From assembly GCA_963823675.1 (NCBI GenBank), contig CAWGMT010000021.1, positions 186,001 to 250,000 of the forward strand: a stretch of DNA of 64,000 nucleotides, given 5' to 3'. The translations under genes were made by a program, and so were the position numbers. The DNA comes from CAWGMT01 sp963823675. Lineage in GTDB: Bacteria; Planctomycetota; Planctomycetia; Isosphaerales; Isosphaeraceae. The notes below the pieces were generated by a model. That model was not told the origin of the DNA. It was given only the letters and a program-made list of their open reading frames with translations, and did no database searches. Below, piece by piece: positions 35,847 through 46,156 of this stretch; position 1 is the stretch's first letter, and every line of letters begins with the position of its first letter.

Positions 35847-38800
35847 TTAGCGCCGCGTTGATTGGGCCTTTTTCAGCAGAGACTCAACGCCCTCCCACAG
35901 AGCGTGCCATGCCTTTTGTTCCGCGTCGGGGAGCTTGGCGAGGGAGGACGGTTCACGGACACCGGCGAGGTCGGTGTCTTTCTGCCAGTGCTCCAGGGTT
36001 TGGGCGACCGTCGCGCGGGCCTCGGGTTTGCCTGTTTCGAGGAGCTTGGCCCAGGCGTCGCGCTCGGCCTTGAGCCAGTCAAGGGCCTGCTGCCGCAGTA
36101 TGGCCCGCGCTGCGTCGGTGGGGGGCGGGTCGTCTTTACCCGCACCGGCGGCGGCCAGCGCCGCGGCGCAGGCGGCGCTGTAGCGGTGTTGGGCCTCGCG
36201 GTCGTCGCCGAGCTTCGGGTCAACCGCCAGGGCATCAGCCCAAAGCCGGGCGGCGGCGGCGAATTGTTTGAGGTCGTAGCCCATCTGGGCGAAGGCAGCC
36301 CCCTCTGCGGCGTCCTTGGGCCTGTCCTCATTCCGCAATATCGCCGGCAGCCGGGAGGCGAGTTCGGCCAGTCGCTCGGCTTCGGCGACCCACTGCGCCG
36401 ATGGTTTCCGCCACCCGGGTTGCTTCGAGCCCAGCTCGTGGCCTTTACGCAGTTCCGCCAGCGACGCGGCGTAATCCCCCCGCTGCCGGAGTACGTGCCC
36501 CAAGTTGCAGTGGGCTTCAGCGTCGGCGGGCTTCAGCCGGATCGCCTCGCGGAGCTCGGCGATAGCGTCATCCAGCATCCCCTGGCCATACAGGGCCGCA
36601 CCAAGGTCGTGGTGGGCTTCGGCGAAGTCGGGCTTGAGCCGGATCGCCTCGCGGAACTCGGCGATCGCGCCTTCGTAGTCGTGCTTCCTGTCGCAGAGGA
36701 TTGTGCCAAGGTACTCGTGGGCCGCTGCGTCGTCCGGCTTGAGGCGGATCGCCTGGCGATACTCGGTGATCGCTTCGTCCCGTTTCCCCTGAGCTAGCAG
36801 TGCGTAGCCCAAATTCTTATGGGCCAGCACGTCCTCGGGCCTTAGCCGGATCGCCTGCCGGTACTCGGAGGTCGCCTCGTCTAACTTTCCCTGTGAGCTC
36901 AACGTGTGACCGAGGCCGCGGTGGGCGCCGGCGTCGTCGGGCTTGAGCCGGATGGCCTCGCGGTGCTCGGCGATTGCCTCGTCCAGCCTCCCCTGGTTCT
37001 GAAGGGCCACACCGAGGTTGTGGTGGGCCCTGACGCTGTCAGGGTTCAGCCGGATCGCCTCGCGGAACTCGGCGATCGCGCCTTCGTAGTCGTGTTTCTC
37101 GTCGCAGAGGAGTGCGCCGAGGTTGACGTGGAAGGCGGCTCTGTCAGGCTCGAGCCGGATCGCCTCGCGGTACGCTTCGATCGCCTCCTCGAGCTTCCCC
37201 TGGTAACACAGGGCGGTTCCGAGGTAGCCATGGGCCGTGGCGGAATCCGGCTCGAGACGGATCGCCGCGTGACCAGCGGCGACGGCGCGGTCGATGATCG
37301 CACCCGCTTTGCGCCGGCCCCGGTCCTTGAGACAGCGGCAGTAACAGGTAAGGTTGGTCGCGTCGTCGGGCCGGCGGTCGGCCAGATCGGCGAAAACCGC
37401 CGGTGCCTCGTCGCCGCGGCCCATCTCATCCAGGAGATGGGCCAGCGCGTGCGCTGTCTCGGGCCGCAGAGACCGCGCCGCCGTGTAGTATCGCACGGCT
37501 TCTTCTCGCGGGGCGGGGCGGAGCTCGCGCAGCGCATCGGCCAGCACGTAATTGGCCCAGACGTCGTCCGGGTGACGTCCCACGACCGCCCGCAGCAGGG
37601 CAACGGCCGGCTCGACCGCCTTGAGGCTGCGCAACGCCGTGGCCAGGAGGACGGCGCTGGGCGGGGGAAGGACGGGGGCCTCGGGGTCAGCCGCGAGCGT
37701 CCGCAGCGCCGCCTCCCGTGCTTTGACGTCGGGTTCCAGGATCGCGGCGCGGACCTTGTCGCGAAACGGGTCGGCGTCGGCGGCGCGGGCCACGTCCAGG
37801 GGCCGGCGGAAGGGCTCCGCCGGCTGACCATCAAGCCACCGCACCAGCGCCCAGTCATCGAGCGCCGCGGCGACCGCGACGGCGACCGGCGCCGTCCGGG
37901 CCTTGAGGACCGCCCCCACTTCGGCCGGTGGAACGCCATCGACGTCAAGCCCCGCTTCCCGGAAAGCGCGGGCGTAGGCGGCATCGGCGCCGGACGTGCC
38001 CAGGTCTTCCTTGCTGGTACGGACATCGGCCAGGGCGTCCAGCAAGGTGCGGTCGCGCCGGGCTGCGCCCAGCCCAGCCTGAACCTCGTTTCGCAGCGCC
38101 GCGAGCCGCGCGCGGACTGCGGCTCGCCCCCTTCCGCCAACGCATTGCCGGCGAGCTCGATCTCCCTGGCAGCCGCTTGCCACTTGGCTACGTCTTCCCG
38201 CGCCCTGGCGGCCTGGTCGCGCAGCAGTGTGGCCTCCTTCAAAGCCAGCTCTGTCCGCGCGGCACGCGCCTGCCGCTCGTGAGCCCAGTAGGTGAACGAC
38301 AGCCCGCCCACCGCGGTCAGGACCAAGACCGATGCGGCCAGCCCGAGCTGGTAGCGACGCCGCTGCCGTTCGACCACGACCCGGCGCCCGGCCTCCTCGG
38401 CTCGGCCCTGGGCCTCGACCGCCAGTTGTTCTGAAAGGACGCGCCGCTTGGCCTCTTCCTCGGCCCGCGCATGCGCCTCGACCTGCGCCAGCTCGGCCAA
38501 CCGCAATCGCTCTTGCACTCCCGCAAGGTAGGCCGTCATGCGTCGCGCGACCACGCCCGCGTCGCGCGGCCGGTCCTGCGGCTCGCAGGCCAGGCAGTCT
38601 TTCGCCAGCGCAGCAAGCTCGGCGTCGGCCCCGCAGCCGTCGAGCCGCGCGAACGCATCGGCCGTGTCGCCCCGTAGCGCTCTGCGCATCACCTCCTGCG
38701 ACGTCCGGCCGATGTAGGCCGGCTGGCCGGTGAGCATCTCACAGAGGATCGACCCCAGGCCGAAGACGTCGGCCCGCCGGTCGACCTGCTCGACGTCTCC

Positions 38801-39951
38801 CCCGGCCTGCTCGGGCGCCATGTAGGCCGGCGTCCCCAGCACGCTCCCGGACTGTGACTCGTCCGCAGGCGAGTCGCTTCGCAGGGTCCGGATGACGCTC
38901 ACCGCGACCGGTGGTGGCTGGGCCGGCTCCTCGCAGGCGACTCCCTCGTCTTTGAGCACCTTGGCCAGGCCCCAGTCCATGACCTGGACCTCGCCGAAGC
39001 TGCCCACCATCACATTCGACGGCTTGAGGTCGCGGTGAATGACATTGCGCGCGTGGGCATAGGCCACCGTCTGCGCGACCTGCTCGAAGATGGCCAGGAA
39101 GCGGGGCAGATCGCTGGCAAGCCCGGTTGCGTCAGCGCCGGGAGTGGAATTCGACGGACTCGGGCGCTGACGCGGCCCCGCTCGCCCGAAGTGCAACCAG
39201 CGGCGAGCCCGGTTGCGTCAGCGCCGGGAGTGGTATTCGACGGACTCGGGGCGCTGACGCGACCCCGCTCGCCCGAAGTGCAACCAGCGGCGAGCCCGGT
39301 TGCGTCAGCGCCGGGAGTGGAATTCGACGGACTCGGGGCGCCGACGCGACCCCGCTCGCCCAGCAGCGTCGCCAGCGTTCGGCCTTTGACCAGCTTCATC
39401 GTGAAGTAGGGCCGCCGGTCGGCAAACGTGCCGAGCTCGTAAACCGGCACGATTCCCGGGTGCTGGAGCTGGCCGCCGATCTGAGCCTCTTCGACAAACC
39501 TACGGAGCAACTCGGGCTTGTCGGTGTGTGCTTCGAGCAAGACCTTGACAGCCAGATCGCGGCCGAGGTCAGCGTCGCGACCCTTGAGGATCGCACCCAT
39601 TCCGCCGCGGGCGATCTCGCCGAACAGCTCATAGCGATCTCCGCGCTCGGCGAGCGCGGGCATCTCGGGCGACGACGACTCTACCACGGGGAGGCCGCGG
39701 TCGCCGGGCTGGGCGTCGGGCAACAGGACGCGGGGGATCAGGCCGATCGATTAGGCAATGGCTTCCAAGATCCGGCCGGCGTGAGCCGGCTCGAACCCCA
39801 TCGTGACCTGGTAACGATCTCCGGCCTCGGGGGGCGGCGTCCCGGATTCCGGTTCGAACCCCGCGCGGAGCAAGCAAGACGGGCAGGCGCCCTGCGAGAA
39901 CTCGGGGGCCAGCGCGTTACCACACCGGGGGCATCGTCGTTCGGCGGCCAT
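35847..39951 (-). pseudogene. giant Ser/Thr protein kinase with zinc ribbon and TPR repeats (nonsense codon and frame breaks)
   Basis: Order from the 5' end at 39951: a zinc ribbon (MAAERRCPRCGNALAPEFSQ with CPSC); an in-frame TAA just after EAIA; then, in the same frame, the kinase. It has the Gly-loop GEIARGGMGAILKG, AVKVL lysine, HPGIVPVYELG, a tandem 29-residue insert (39121-39361), HRDLKPSNVMVG, MDWGLAK in place of DFG, and TPAYMAPEQAGG. A membrane segment (YQLGLAASVLVLTAVGGLSF) and coiled region follow, then about nine TPRs of the EAIRLKPDDAEAHYNLG type up to KKAQSTRR. One G is missing in the third repeat copy (near 39162) and one indel is near 38115. Undamaged length would be about 1,360 residues. 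Planctomycete kinases of this build signal across the membrane; target unknown. Confidence 0.88.
39121..39361 (-). repeat. tandem palindromic element inside the kinase coding sequence
   Basis: Three head-to-tail units: 39121-39206 (86 bp), 39207-39293 (87 bp) and 39294-39361 (68 bp, partial). Each contains complementary arms GCGTCAGCGCC and GGCGCTGACGC (39129-39139 and 39163-39173 in the first). At 87 bp the unit adds 29 residues in frame (GERGRVSAPSPSNTTPGADA plus TGLAAGCTS). It sits between kinase subdomain parts TLATLLGE and DLPRFLAIFEQV, a surface loop. Confidence 0.9.
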
Positions 39952-40460
39952 GGCGGACCCTCCGAAAGGGTAACGTTGGAGGCGTCTTCTGTTACGAAGA
40001 CGGAAGTTTCGTCCGAAGTAACAAATAAAAGATGTTCGGTGGACCCCTGCTCAGTCAGATTGGGCGGTCGCCAGGTTGCCGATCTGCACGTCTGGTCAGG
40101 CCAGAACATGATTGGGCCATCGGTGGCCAGGAATCGGGCGGCCGATGAATCCGGAGCCGTGCCGGGTCGCGCTGCCCTACCCAGGGAGCCGAACGGTCCT
40201 GGCTCCAGTCGCCGACGATGGCACACCCCACTCTACGGCAGCCTCGGGTGCAATTCAAACCCGTTGATCCGTAACATGGGCAATAGCTTGGTCAAGGAAC
40301 GGTGTCATAATCGGTTCCCGACACCTTTGGCGTCCGATCTGTCGCCGGCACGCGGCTGCAAACGTGAAGGCCATGCGGCGCGAATTCCGACAAAACCTGG
40401 GGCTCACGCCACCAGGCTACGATCTGTCGCCGCCACGCGGCTGCAATGGTAGAGGGGCGT
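39952..40460. other. intergenic with a 27-bp direct repeat
   Basis: About 500 bp between the kinase and the methyltransferase, both leftward. CGATCTGTCGCCGGCACGCG... at 40335-40361 recurs with one mismatch at 40420-40446. The part next to the kinase should hold its promoter; a match between GTTACGAAGACGGAAG and CTTCGTCC.AAGTAAC-like bases near 39990-40022 could form a hairpin. No gene supported. Confidence 0.45.
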
Positions 40461-41225
40461 TCAGCGCGGCTTCCGAAACGTCACGCAGTAGAGCCGGCCT
40501 TGAAATATCTCCCTCGACCGCACGTCTTGCATGTCCCGGGGGACCAACTCGGTGGGATCCGTCACCGCCTCGGTGCGGGCTCGGAAATACTTACCCAGGA
40601 CGGGCCAGCGCTCGTAGTTGCTCTTCACGACCTTTTCGGTCTCGTCGGCGATCGCAATCTTGGTTCCCGGCTTGGCCACACGGATCATTTCGCGGATGGC
40701 CCCTGCCCTGTCATTGAAGAAGTTGATGCCTCCAACGTGGAACACCACGTCAAAGACCCGGTCGCGAAACGGCAGGTGCTCGGCTTCGCCGTGAAACAGC
40801 TCGGCGGCACGGTTCCACTTGTGGAGGTTTTTGCGACAGCGGCGGAGCATGGCCCACGAAAGGTCCAGACCGAAAAACTCGATGTCCGCTCGAAGGTAAG
40901 GCAAATTGGCACCGGTGCCGACCGAAACTTCGAGCACTCGTCCGCCGGCGGGAACTTCCAGCTCGTCCATCAGTTCCCGGCGCATGTCGTACTTGGGATG
41001 CAGCCAGCGATACAGATTGAACATCGGATCGTAGAACACGGCGATGCGGTCGTATAATTCCTGGTACTTTTTGTTTTGGCCGGTGACCGACTCGACGAAA
41101 TCCGGCACGCCCTCGCGGAGAGGATAGCGCTTGCCGGACCCGGGATTGACCAGGAAGTACCCCTGGAGCTCGAGGTCTTCGTGTGTGTCGGGATCACAAG
41201 TGACAGAAAGAGTTCGCTCGTTCAT
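40461..41225 (-). CDS. class I SAM-dependent methyltransferase
   Basis: 254 residues from ATG 41225 (MNERTLSVTCDPDTHEDLEL); a longer frame to 41327 adds an unlikely leader. Residues 1-50 resemble a Trm112-like/UPF0434 leader (YFLVNPGSGKRYPLREGVPD). The Rossmann core then has RVLEVSVGTGANLPYLR (motif I), FFGLDLSWAMLRRCRKN, HLPFRDRVFDVVFHVGGINF and MIRVAKPGTKIAIADETEKV. UbiE/MenG-like in its later motifs, but the substrate is uncertain. About 130 bp after it (upstream in transcription) begins the cytochrome cluster. Confidence 0.85.
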   Translation of the reverse strand: MNERTLSVTCDPDTHEDLELQGYFLVNPGSGKRYPLREGVPDFVESVTGQNKKYQELYDRIAVFYDPMFNLYRWLHPKYDMRRELMDELEVPAGGRVLEVSVGTGANLPYLRADIEFFGLDLSWAMLRRCRKNLHKWNRAAELFHGEAEHLPFRDRVFDVVFHVGGINFFNDRAGAIREMIRVAKPGTKIAIADETEKVVKSNYERWPVLGKYFRARTEAVTDPTELVPRDMQDVRSREIFQGRLYCVTFRKPR

Positions 41226-41360
41226 GCCGGCCCATTTTTTACTGAGGAACCGCGCGACGAGAACTTGCCCAAAAAGTCGACTTTCGCTCCGCGAAAGAAC
41301 GTCCTTTCGCTGAGCGTGAGGCGACACTTATTCTTGCACAGCGTCGTCGCCACTTTCACG

Positions 41361-43127
41361 TCACTCAATCTTTTTGGGATACTCGCCCTTCAAGTACCGA
41401 ATCACCATCTCCATGTCGTTAGCGCTGAGCTGGTCGTCTCCGAACGCGGGCATCTGGTCCTTCTCATCGAGGAAGCCATACTTGTCGGCGGCGCCCGGCT
41501 TACGGGTCATGCGCGTGATCCACTGGGGCGAGCCCCAGGCAAACAGGTTGGGAGCGTCGCGAGTGCCCCCCTCGGAGAGCCCGTCGATCACGTGGCAGCT
41601 TCCGCATTCTTTCTGAAAAGGCTCGCGGCCGGGATGGTCGGAAACCCCGGGGCTGTTGAGCCATTCGTCCGTGGTCATATCAGCCGGGATTTTTGCAAAC
41701 GACGCCACGAACGCCTCAACGTCGTCGAGCTGCTTCTTGGTCAGTTTCGAGTTTCTCTTCCATTCGACCATCCCCTTGAGCGCGGGAACCTTGCCGAAAT
41801 AGGCACTCCCCTTGGGTTCAGTCAGCAATCCGTGCAGCCATTGGCGAGACCCGAAGTCGCCGAGGTCCGACGCCGTTTGCTCGCCGGTCCCTTTTCCTTC
41901 GAAGAAGTGGCAGGAGAGACAGCGCCGTTCGAGCACTTTCTGTCCTTGCGTCCAGGGATCGCGCCGGAGCACGTAGCCCGAGCCATCGGGTGGAACGCCG
42001 ACATCGGGCAAGCCGGCCAGGTAAATGGCGCGATCGCGCTCTCCGTCGGCCTTCTGGCGGGCGGTGCGATACTCCGGGTTGCGAGCGTCGTCAAGTAGGG
42101 CCTGGACCAGCAGATAACCTGCTCCGCCGGCGATCGCGAAGACGAAGCCGCACGCCAGAAAATGGGCCAGCTTGCGCGGTAGGAGCCGGTCCAGGAATGG
42201 GAGCAGCAAGAAGACCAGGAGGATTGCCGTGGGGATCACGAAAGTACCGATCACTTCGCGATTGCCGGGGAACAGCTTGAGCATCTGGTAGAGCGGCAGG
42301 AAGTAGATCTCGGGGCGCACGGGGTAATCTGAGCTCGATGGGTCGGCCGGAGCGTCGAGGCTGGCCCCTCGATTCCAGAATACCAGTGCGACGATCACTC
42401 CCAGAACGGCCGTGGTAAACGCGGCGTTCCGGAACGACTGCTCGGTCCAGCCCGTCTCGGGCTTCTGGCTAACGGCGCCCGCACGGACGGCAAATCCGTG
42501 GCGGCGGAAAAGCGCCACGTGCGCGACCAGGCAAAGGACCAGAAGCGCGGGCAGGACGGCGACGTGCAGGCCGTACAATCGCGTGAGCGTCTGATTGCCG
42601 TAGTCGGAGCCCCCCTCGATGATCTTTTGAAGATAGAGGCCAACGAGCGGAGCGCCGCTGAGAATATTGGACGAGACCTTGGTGGCCCAGTAGGCCTTCT
42701 GGTCCCAGGGGAGTTGATAACCGGTATGGCCCAGGCCGACCACGACGATCAATAGCGCGATCCCCAGCCACCAGGTGAACTCGCGCGGCCGGCGATAGGC
42801 TCCCGACCACACGGCCTGGAGCAGGTGGGCCGCCAGAAGGAACATTACCGCCTGCGCCGTGAAGTGGTGCAAGCCGCGCAGGAACCAGCCCATCCACATG
42901 ACGTGGTTGATGTAAAAGACGCTTCCCCATGCCGCCCCTGTCGAGGGACTGTAGGATGTCATCAACAGGATGCCAGTGAATGCTTGAACCAGGACCACGG
43001 CCGCAAGCGCTGACCCGAAGACATACTGCCAGCGCGCACCGCCGGGAATGGGCACGTCGAGCAATCGCCGCCGGCGTCCCCGATAGCCGGTTCGGTCGTC
43101 GAACCAGTCGGCCAGTTTCTTAAACAA
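41361..43127 (-). CDS. cytochrome b/b6 fused to a two-haem c-type cytochrome
   Basis: 588 residues from TTG 43127; the start overlaps the Rieske stop (TTGTTTAA) and the ribosome site is inside the Rieske gene. The cytochrome b part has haem histidine pairs in RGLHHFTAQAVMFLLAAHLL and GLHVAVLPALLVLCLVAHVA (14 residues between each pair), GYQLPWDQKAYWATK, and a PEIYFLPLYQMLK quinol-site motif equivalent to PEWY. After the last membrane helix come two CxxCH sites, RRCLSCHFFEGKGT and ECGSCHVIDGLSEG, with methionine candidates (DQMPAFGDDQLS). With the Rieske protein it forms a quinol:cytochrome c-type complex in the inner membrane, with the cytochrome c function built in. Confidence 0.93.
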   Translation of the reverse strand: MFKKLADWFDDRTGYRGRRRRLLDVPIPGGARWQYVFGSALAAVVLVQAFTGILLMTSYSPSTGAAWGSVFYINHVMWMGWFLRGLHHFTAQAVMFLLAAHLLQAVWSGAYRRPREFTWWLGIALLIVVVGLGHTGYQLPWDQKAYWATKVSSNILSGAPLVGLYLQKIIEGGSDYGNQTLTRLYGLHVAVLPALLVLCLVAHVALFRRHGFAVRAGAVSQKPETGWTEQSFRNAAFTTAVLGVIVALVFWNRGASLDAPADPSSSDYPVRPEIYFLPLYQMLKLFPGNREVIGTFVIPTAILLVFLLLPFLDRLLPRKLAHFLACGFVFAIAGGAGYLLVQALLDDARNPEYRTARQKADGERDRAIYLAGLPDVGVPPDGSGYVLRRDPWTQGQKVLERRCLSCHFFEGKGTGEQTASDLGDFGSRQWLHGLLTEPKGSAYFGKVPALKGMVEWKRNSKLTKKQLDDVEAFVASFAKIPADMTTDEWLNSPGVSDHPGREPFQKECGSCHVIDGLSEGGTRDAPNLFAWGSPQWITRMTRKPGAADKYGFLDEKDQMPAFGDDQLSANDMEMVIRYLKGEYPKKIE

Positions 43128-43644
43128 GGGCGACCTTCTCCTCGATTTGGCTGCGGAACCGCTGAAACTTGACCCGCACCTCGGGATCGGCGGTGTCGGT
43201 GATCTCGACTTCAAGCCGGTCGAGGGGACGAGGCGGGACCTTGTTTTCGGGATTCCCCTCCAGATCGAATGCACTGGTGTGACACGGGCAGAGGAACCCG
43301 CGGCCGCCGGTCGTGAGGTTGACAGCGCATCCCAGATGCGGACACTCCGCGGAAAACGCCACAACTTCCGGCTTGGCACCAGCCTTCTGCCGGACCAGCC
43401 AGACCGACCCGACCGGCTCTCTGGGGTATTTGACCCAGGCGTCGTGACGCTCTTCGATGATGGCGAACGACCGGGGAACGCCGACTTCGAGCTGACTCAA
43501 ACGGGCCAGGGTTTCAAAAGAGCTTTCCCGATTGCGTTTGCGCAGCGGAGTCACGATATACGCCAGGGCCGGCACAGCCAGGACCAGCCCGATCACGGAC
43601 TTGAGCGCCACCGTCGCCAGGCGCAGGGCAGCACGGCGATTCAT
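43120..43644 (-). CDS. Rieske 2Fe-2S protein of the cytochrome bc-type complex
   Basis: 174 residues. One N-terminal membrane anchor (LATVALKSVIGLVLAVPALA). The cluster motifs are CPHLGC and CPCHTS (two Cys and two His), then FDLEGNPENKVPPRPLDRLE. It carries electrons from quinol to the cytochrome c haems. Translationally coupled to the cytochrome b/c gene by an 8-base overlap. Confidence 0.95.
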   Translation of the reverse strand: MNRRAALRLATVALKSVIGLVLAVPALAYIVTPLRKRNRESSFETLARLSQLEVGVPRSFAIIEERHDAWVKYPREPVGSVWLVRQKAGAKPEVVAFSAECPHLGCAVNLTTGGRGFLCPCHTSAFDLEGNPENKVPPRPLDRLEVEITDTADPEVRVKFQRFRSQIEEKVALV

Positions 43645-43665
43645 GGGCGAAACCCCCTTCCCTTC

Positions 43666-44669
43666 CTAACCGTCGTGGGGTGCCGGATCAAGTGCCTCGC
43701 GCACGACCCCAAGCACCTTTGCGACGCACTCGGACAAGGGATCGGGCAACGTTGCTCCCGCGGCTGCCCGATGGCCGCCACCCCCGAACCGGCCAGCCAA
43801 CTGCGAACAATCCAGACCGTTGCGCGCCCGGAAGGATACCTTGGCGCCTCCCCGTCTCTGCTCGATGAAGAGCATGGCCACCTCGACCCCCCGAATGCTC
43901 GCCAGAAAGTCGACGAGGTCCTCCGAGTCTTGCGGAATTGCGCCCGTGCGCACCAGATCGTCGCGGCTGATCGTCGAGAAGGCGATCCTGCCGCCGAGCT
44001 CGACCCGAACTGTGCTCAGGGTTGCGCCGATGAGACGGACCCGTCCGAGCGTGTTTCGCTCGAACAACTTCCGATAAATGTCGTCGATTTTCGCGCCGCG
44101 TCCATCAGCTCGGCGACTGCCCGCAGCGTGCCGGGCCGGGTATTGGAGTGACGCAGCCACCCCGTGTCCATGGCAATCGCGGTCAACAGACCTTCCGCCA
44201 CTTCGGGCGTCAGGGTGGCGCACAGAGCTCGGAATGCCTGCATGACCAAGATTCCGGTCGCCTCGGCCGTCGGGTCCTTGAAAAAGGTCGCGCCCAGGTC
44301 GTCCTGGCTGACGTGATGATCGATGACCACACGCGGGCCGGCAAACTGCCGGATGAAACCGGCCATGTCGCCCAACTGGTTCCATGCCGACAGATCGAGG
44401 ATGATCGCCACTTCACGATCGGCAAGATCACCCGGCCCGATCGTGGTGCCGAAATGTTCGAAGAGCGACGAATCCGGGTCGAGAAAATCATAGCGCGGAG
44501 GCGTCGGACTGACGTTCACCACCCGCACGTCCTTGCCCTTCTGGCGCAGCAGACCAGCCATCCCGACTTCCGAGCCAAGCGCATCCCCGTCGGGGCGTAT
44601 GTGCGTGGTCACGAGAAACCGGTCGTGCGTTTCGATCAGATCGGCCAGTGGGGACCAGTCTACACTCAT
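43666..44669 (-). CDS. DHH-family phosphoesterase, NrnA-like (one frame break)
   Basis: Degrades short oligoribonucleotides (and in some species pAp). DHH domain: VTTHIRPDGDALGSEVGMAG, AIILDLSAWNQLGDMA, VVIDHHVSQDDLGATFFKDP and AIAMDTGWLRHSNT. A frame break near 44090 then leads to the DHHA1 domain: IDDIYRKLFERNTLGRVRLI, and the end GRFGGGGHRAAAGATL, whose GGGH loop binds substrate. Total about 334 residues, normal. It sits 21 bp upstream of the Rieske gene in the same direction, possibly one transcript, with no functional link known. Confidence 0.9.
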
Positions 44670-44858
44670 GAAGCCAGCCTAATCGAGGGGTTTGCTCTTG
44701 GCAACCACCCCACAGCAAACGCGTCGCAGTTCAGACGTGAGGACGCGGTCGCCCCGCATGTCCTTTGAGGTTCGCCAGCGTCGCCAGCGACCGAGGCGCG
44801 ATCTGGCGCTCGTCAAAACTGGAAAACGGACTGAGAGACTCCGAAGTACTTGCTAATT

Positions 44859-45842
44859 TCATGTCGCATACGAATCGACGCGGAAGCGATCAAGATGATC
44901 GCGGATCCAGGCGATGGTTTCGTCGAGCCCTCGTTCCAGCGAGAATTCCGGCTTCCAACCCCAGAGCGATTGAGCCAGGCTGGTGCCGGCGATCAGCCGT
45001 TCGACTTCGCTGGCGGCCGGGCGGATGCGCTTCGTATCGGTCTCGACGCTGACCGTGCGGCCGAGGCGGTCGCCGATCAAGCCGACGAGCTCACCGATCG
45101 ATACATCCTCGCCGCGACCGATATTCACGACACGTCCCAGCGCGGACTCGCAGCTCGCGATCGCCGTAAACCCGAAGGCCGTGTCCTTGACGTAGGTCAA
45201 ATCGCGTCGGGGGTCGAGACGGCCCAGCTTGACCGTGGGTCGCGAGAGTGCCTGGGTGATGATCGTCGGAATGATCGCCCTGGCCGATTGACGGGGACCA
45301 AACGTGTTGAAGGGACGCAGCACCGTCACTGGCAGGCCAAACGCGCGATAGTAGCTCTCTCCGAGGGCATCGGCCGCGATCTTGGTGGCGGAATACGGCG
45401 ACTGCCCCGAAAGGGGGTGTTTTTCAGTGATCGGCACCGTCTGGGCGGTTCCATACACTTCGGAGGTCGAGGTGAGCACCAGCCGCTCCAGAACGGAGGC
45501 CGCCCGACACGCGTCCAGCACGTGGGCCGTACCCAGGACATTAGTTTGCACAAAGTCGTAAGGATTCTGATACGAATAAGGGATCGCGATCAGGGCCCCG
45601 AGGTGAAAAACCCATTCGCGACCCTCCACCGCCCTCCGGACCGCCAGCGGGTCCTTCAGATCCCCCCGCTCGACATCGATCTCGGCCTGAATGTCGCTCG
45701 GCAAATCGGCCAGATTTCCGCGATCGTCACGTCCATTGTACCGAACCAGGGCCCGAACGCTATGCCCTTGCCTGACCAGAAGTTCGGTCAGATGGCTCCC
45801 GATAAACCCCCCTGCCCCGGTGACGAGAACCGTCTTTCCCAT
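44859..45842 (-). CDS. NAD-dependent sugar-nucleotide 4,6-dehydratase/epimerase (LegB-like)
   Basis: 327 residues, extended short-chain dehydrogenase fold. NAD site VLVTGAGGFIGSHLTELLVR; catalytic SPYSATKIAADALGE with YxxxK, and the TSTSEVYGTA segment. The strings HPLSGQSPYSATKIAAD, RPFNTFGPRQSARAIIPTII and VKLGRLDPRRDLTYVKDTAF are very like LegB, a UDP-GlcNAc 4,6-dehydratase of the legionaminic/bacillosamine routes. It therefore probably feeds a surface glycan. The exact substrate is not proven by sequence, and no other sugar genes are adjacent. Confidence 0.88.
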   Translation of the reverse strand: MGKTVLVTGAGGFIGSHLTELLVRQGHSVRALVRYNGRDDRGNLADLPSDIQAEIDVERGDLKDPLAVRRAVEGREWVFHLGALIAIPYSYQNPYDFVQTNVLGTAHVLDACRAASVLERLVLTSTSEVYGTAQTVPITEKHPLSGQSPYSATKIAADALGESYYRAFGLPVTVLRPFNTFGPRQSARAIIPTIITQALSRPTVKLGRLDPRRDLTYVKDTAFGFTAIASCESALGRVVNIGRGEDVSIGELVGLIGDRLGRTVSVETDTKRIRPAASEVERLIAGTSLAQSLWGWKPEFSLERGLDETIAWIRDHLDRFRVDSYAT

Positions 45843-46156
45843 CGACGATTACCCCTTGGAACACTGATCACTAACCCGCGTGATCCTACGGCTAAAGCTC
45901 GATTGACGCTACCTTGTTTCGGGACAAGCCGACCGGCCACAAGATCACCGGTTTCTACGCATCACACGCAACCGCTCGCCACTTTGTTATCAACTCAAAC
46001 TTCCCACGCAAATCATATATCCTTAAGTGCGTAGTCTACTAAGTCGATAATTTCTCTCAGAAGATCCCAGGTTCAACATCGAGGACGATCGACCAACGAA
46101 ACGAGCCAGGTTACCCCTGAATAGCCATGAAGATGAAACGGCTGGGAGAATCTGCG
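45843..46156. other. AT-richer divergent intergenic region
   Basis: About 310 bp between two divergent genes. 46000-46060 is unusually AT-rich for this genome (CAAATCATATATCCTTAAG, then GTCGATAATTTCTC), suiting promoters in both directions. I could not single out one -35/-10 pair. Confidence 0.4.

Noticed and set aside
36906..38282. 458-residue plus-strand frame opposite the kinase TPR region
   Set aside because: Its repeats are just the reverse strand of TPR codons.
39127..40452. 441-residue plus-strand frame opposite the kinase start
   Set aside because: Antisense to the zinc ribbon and kinase; the repeat in it is the palindromic element.
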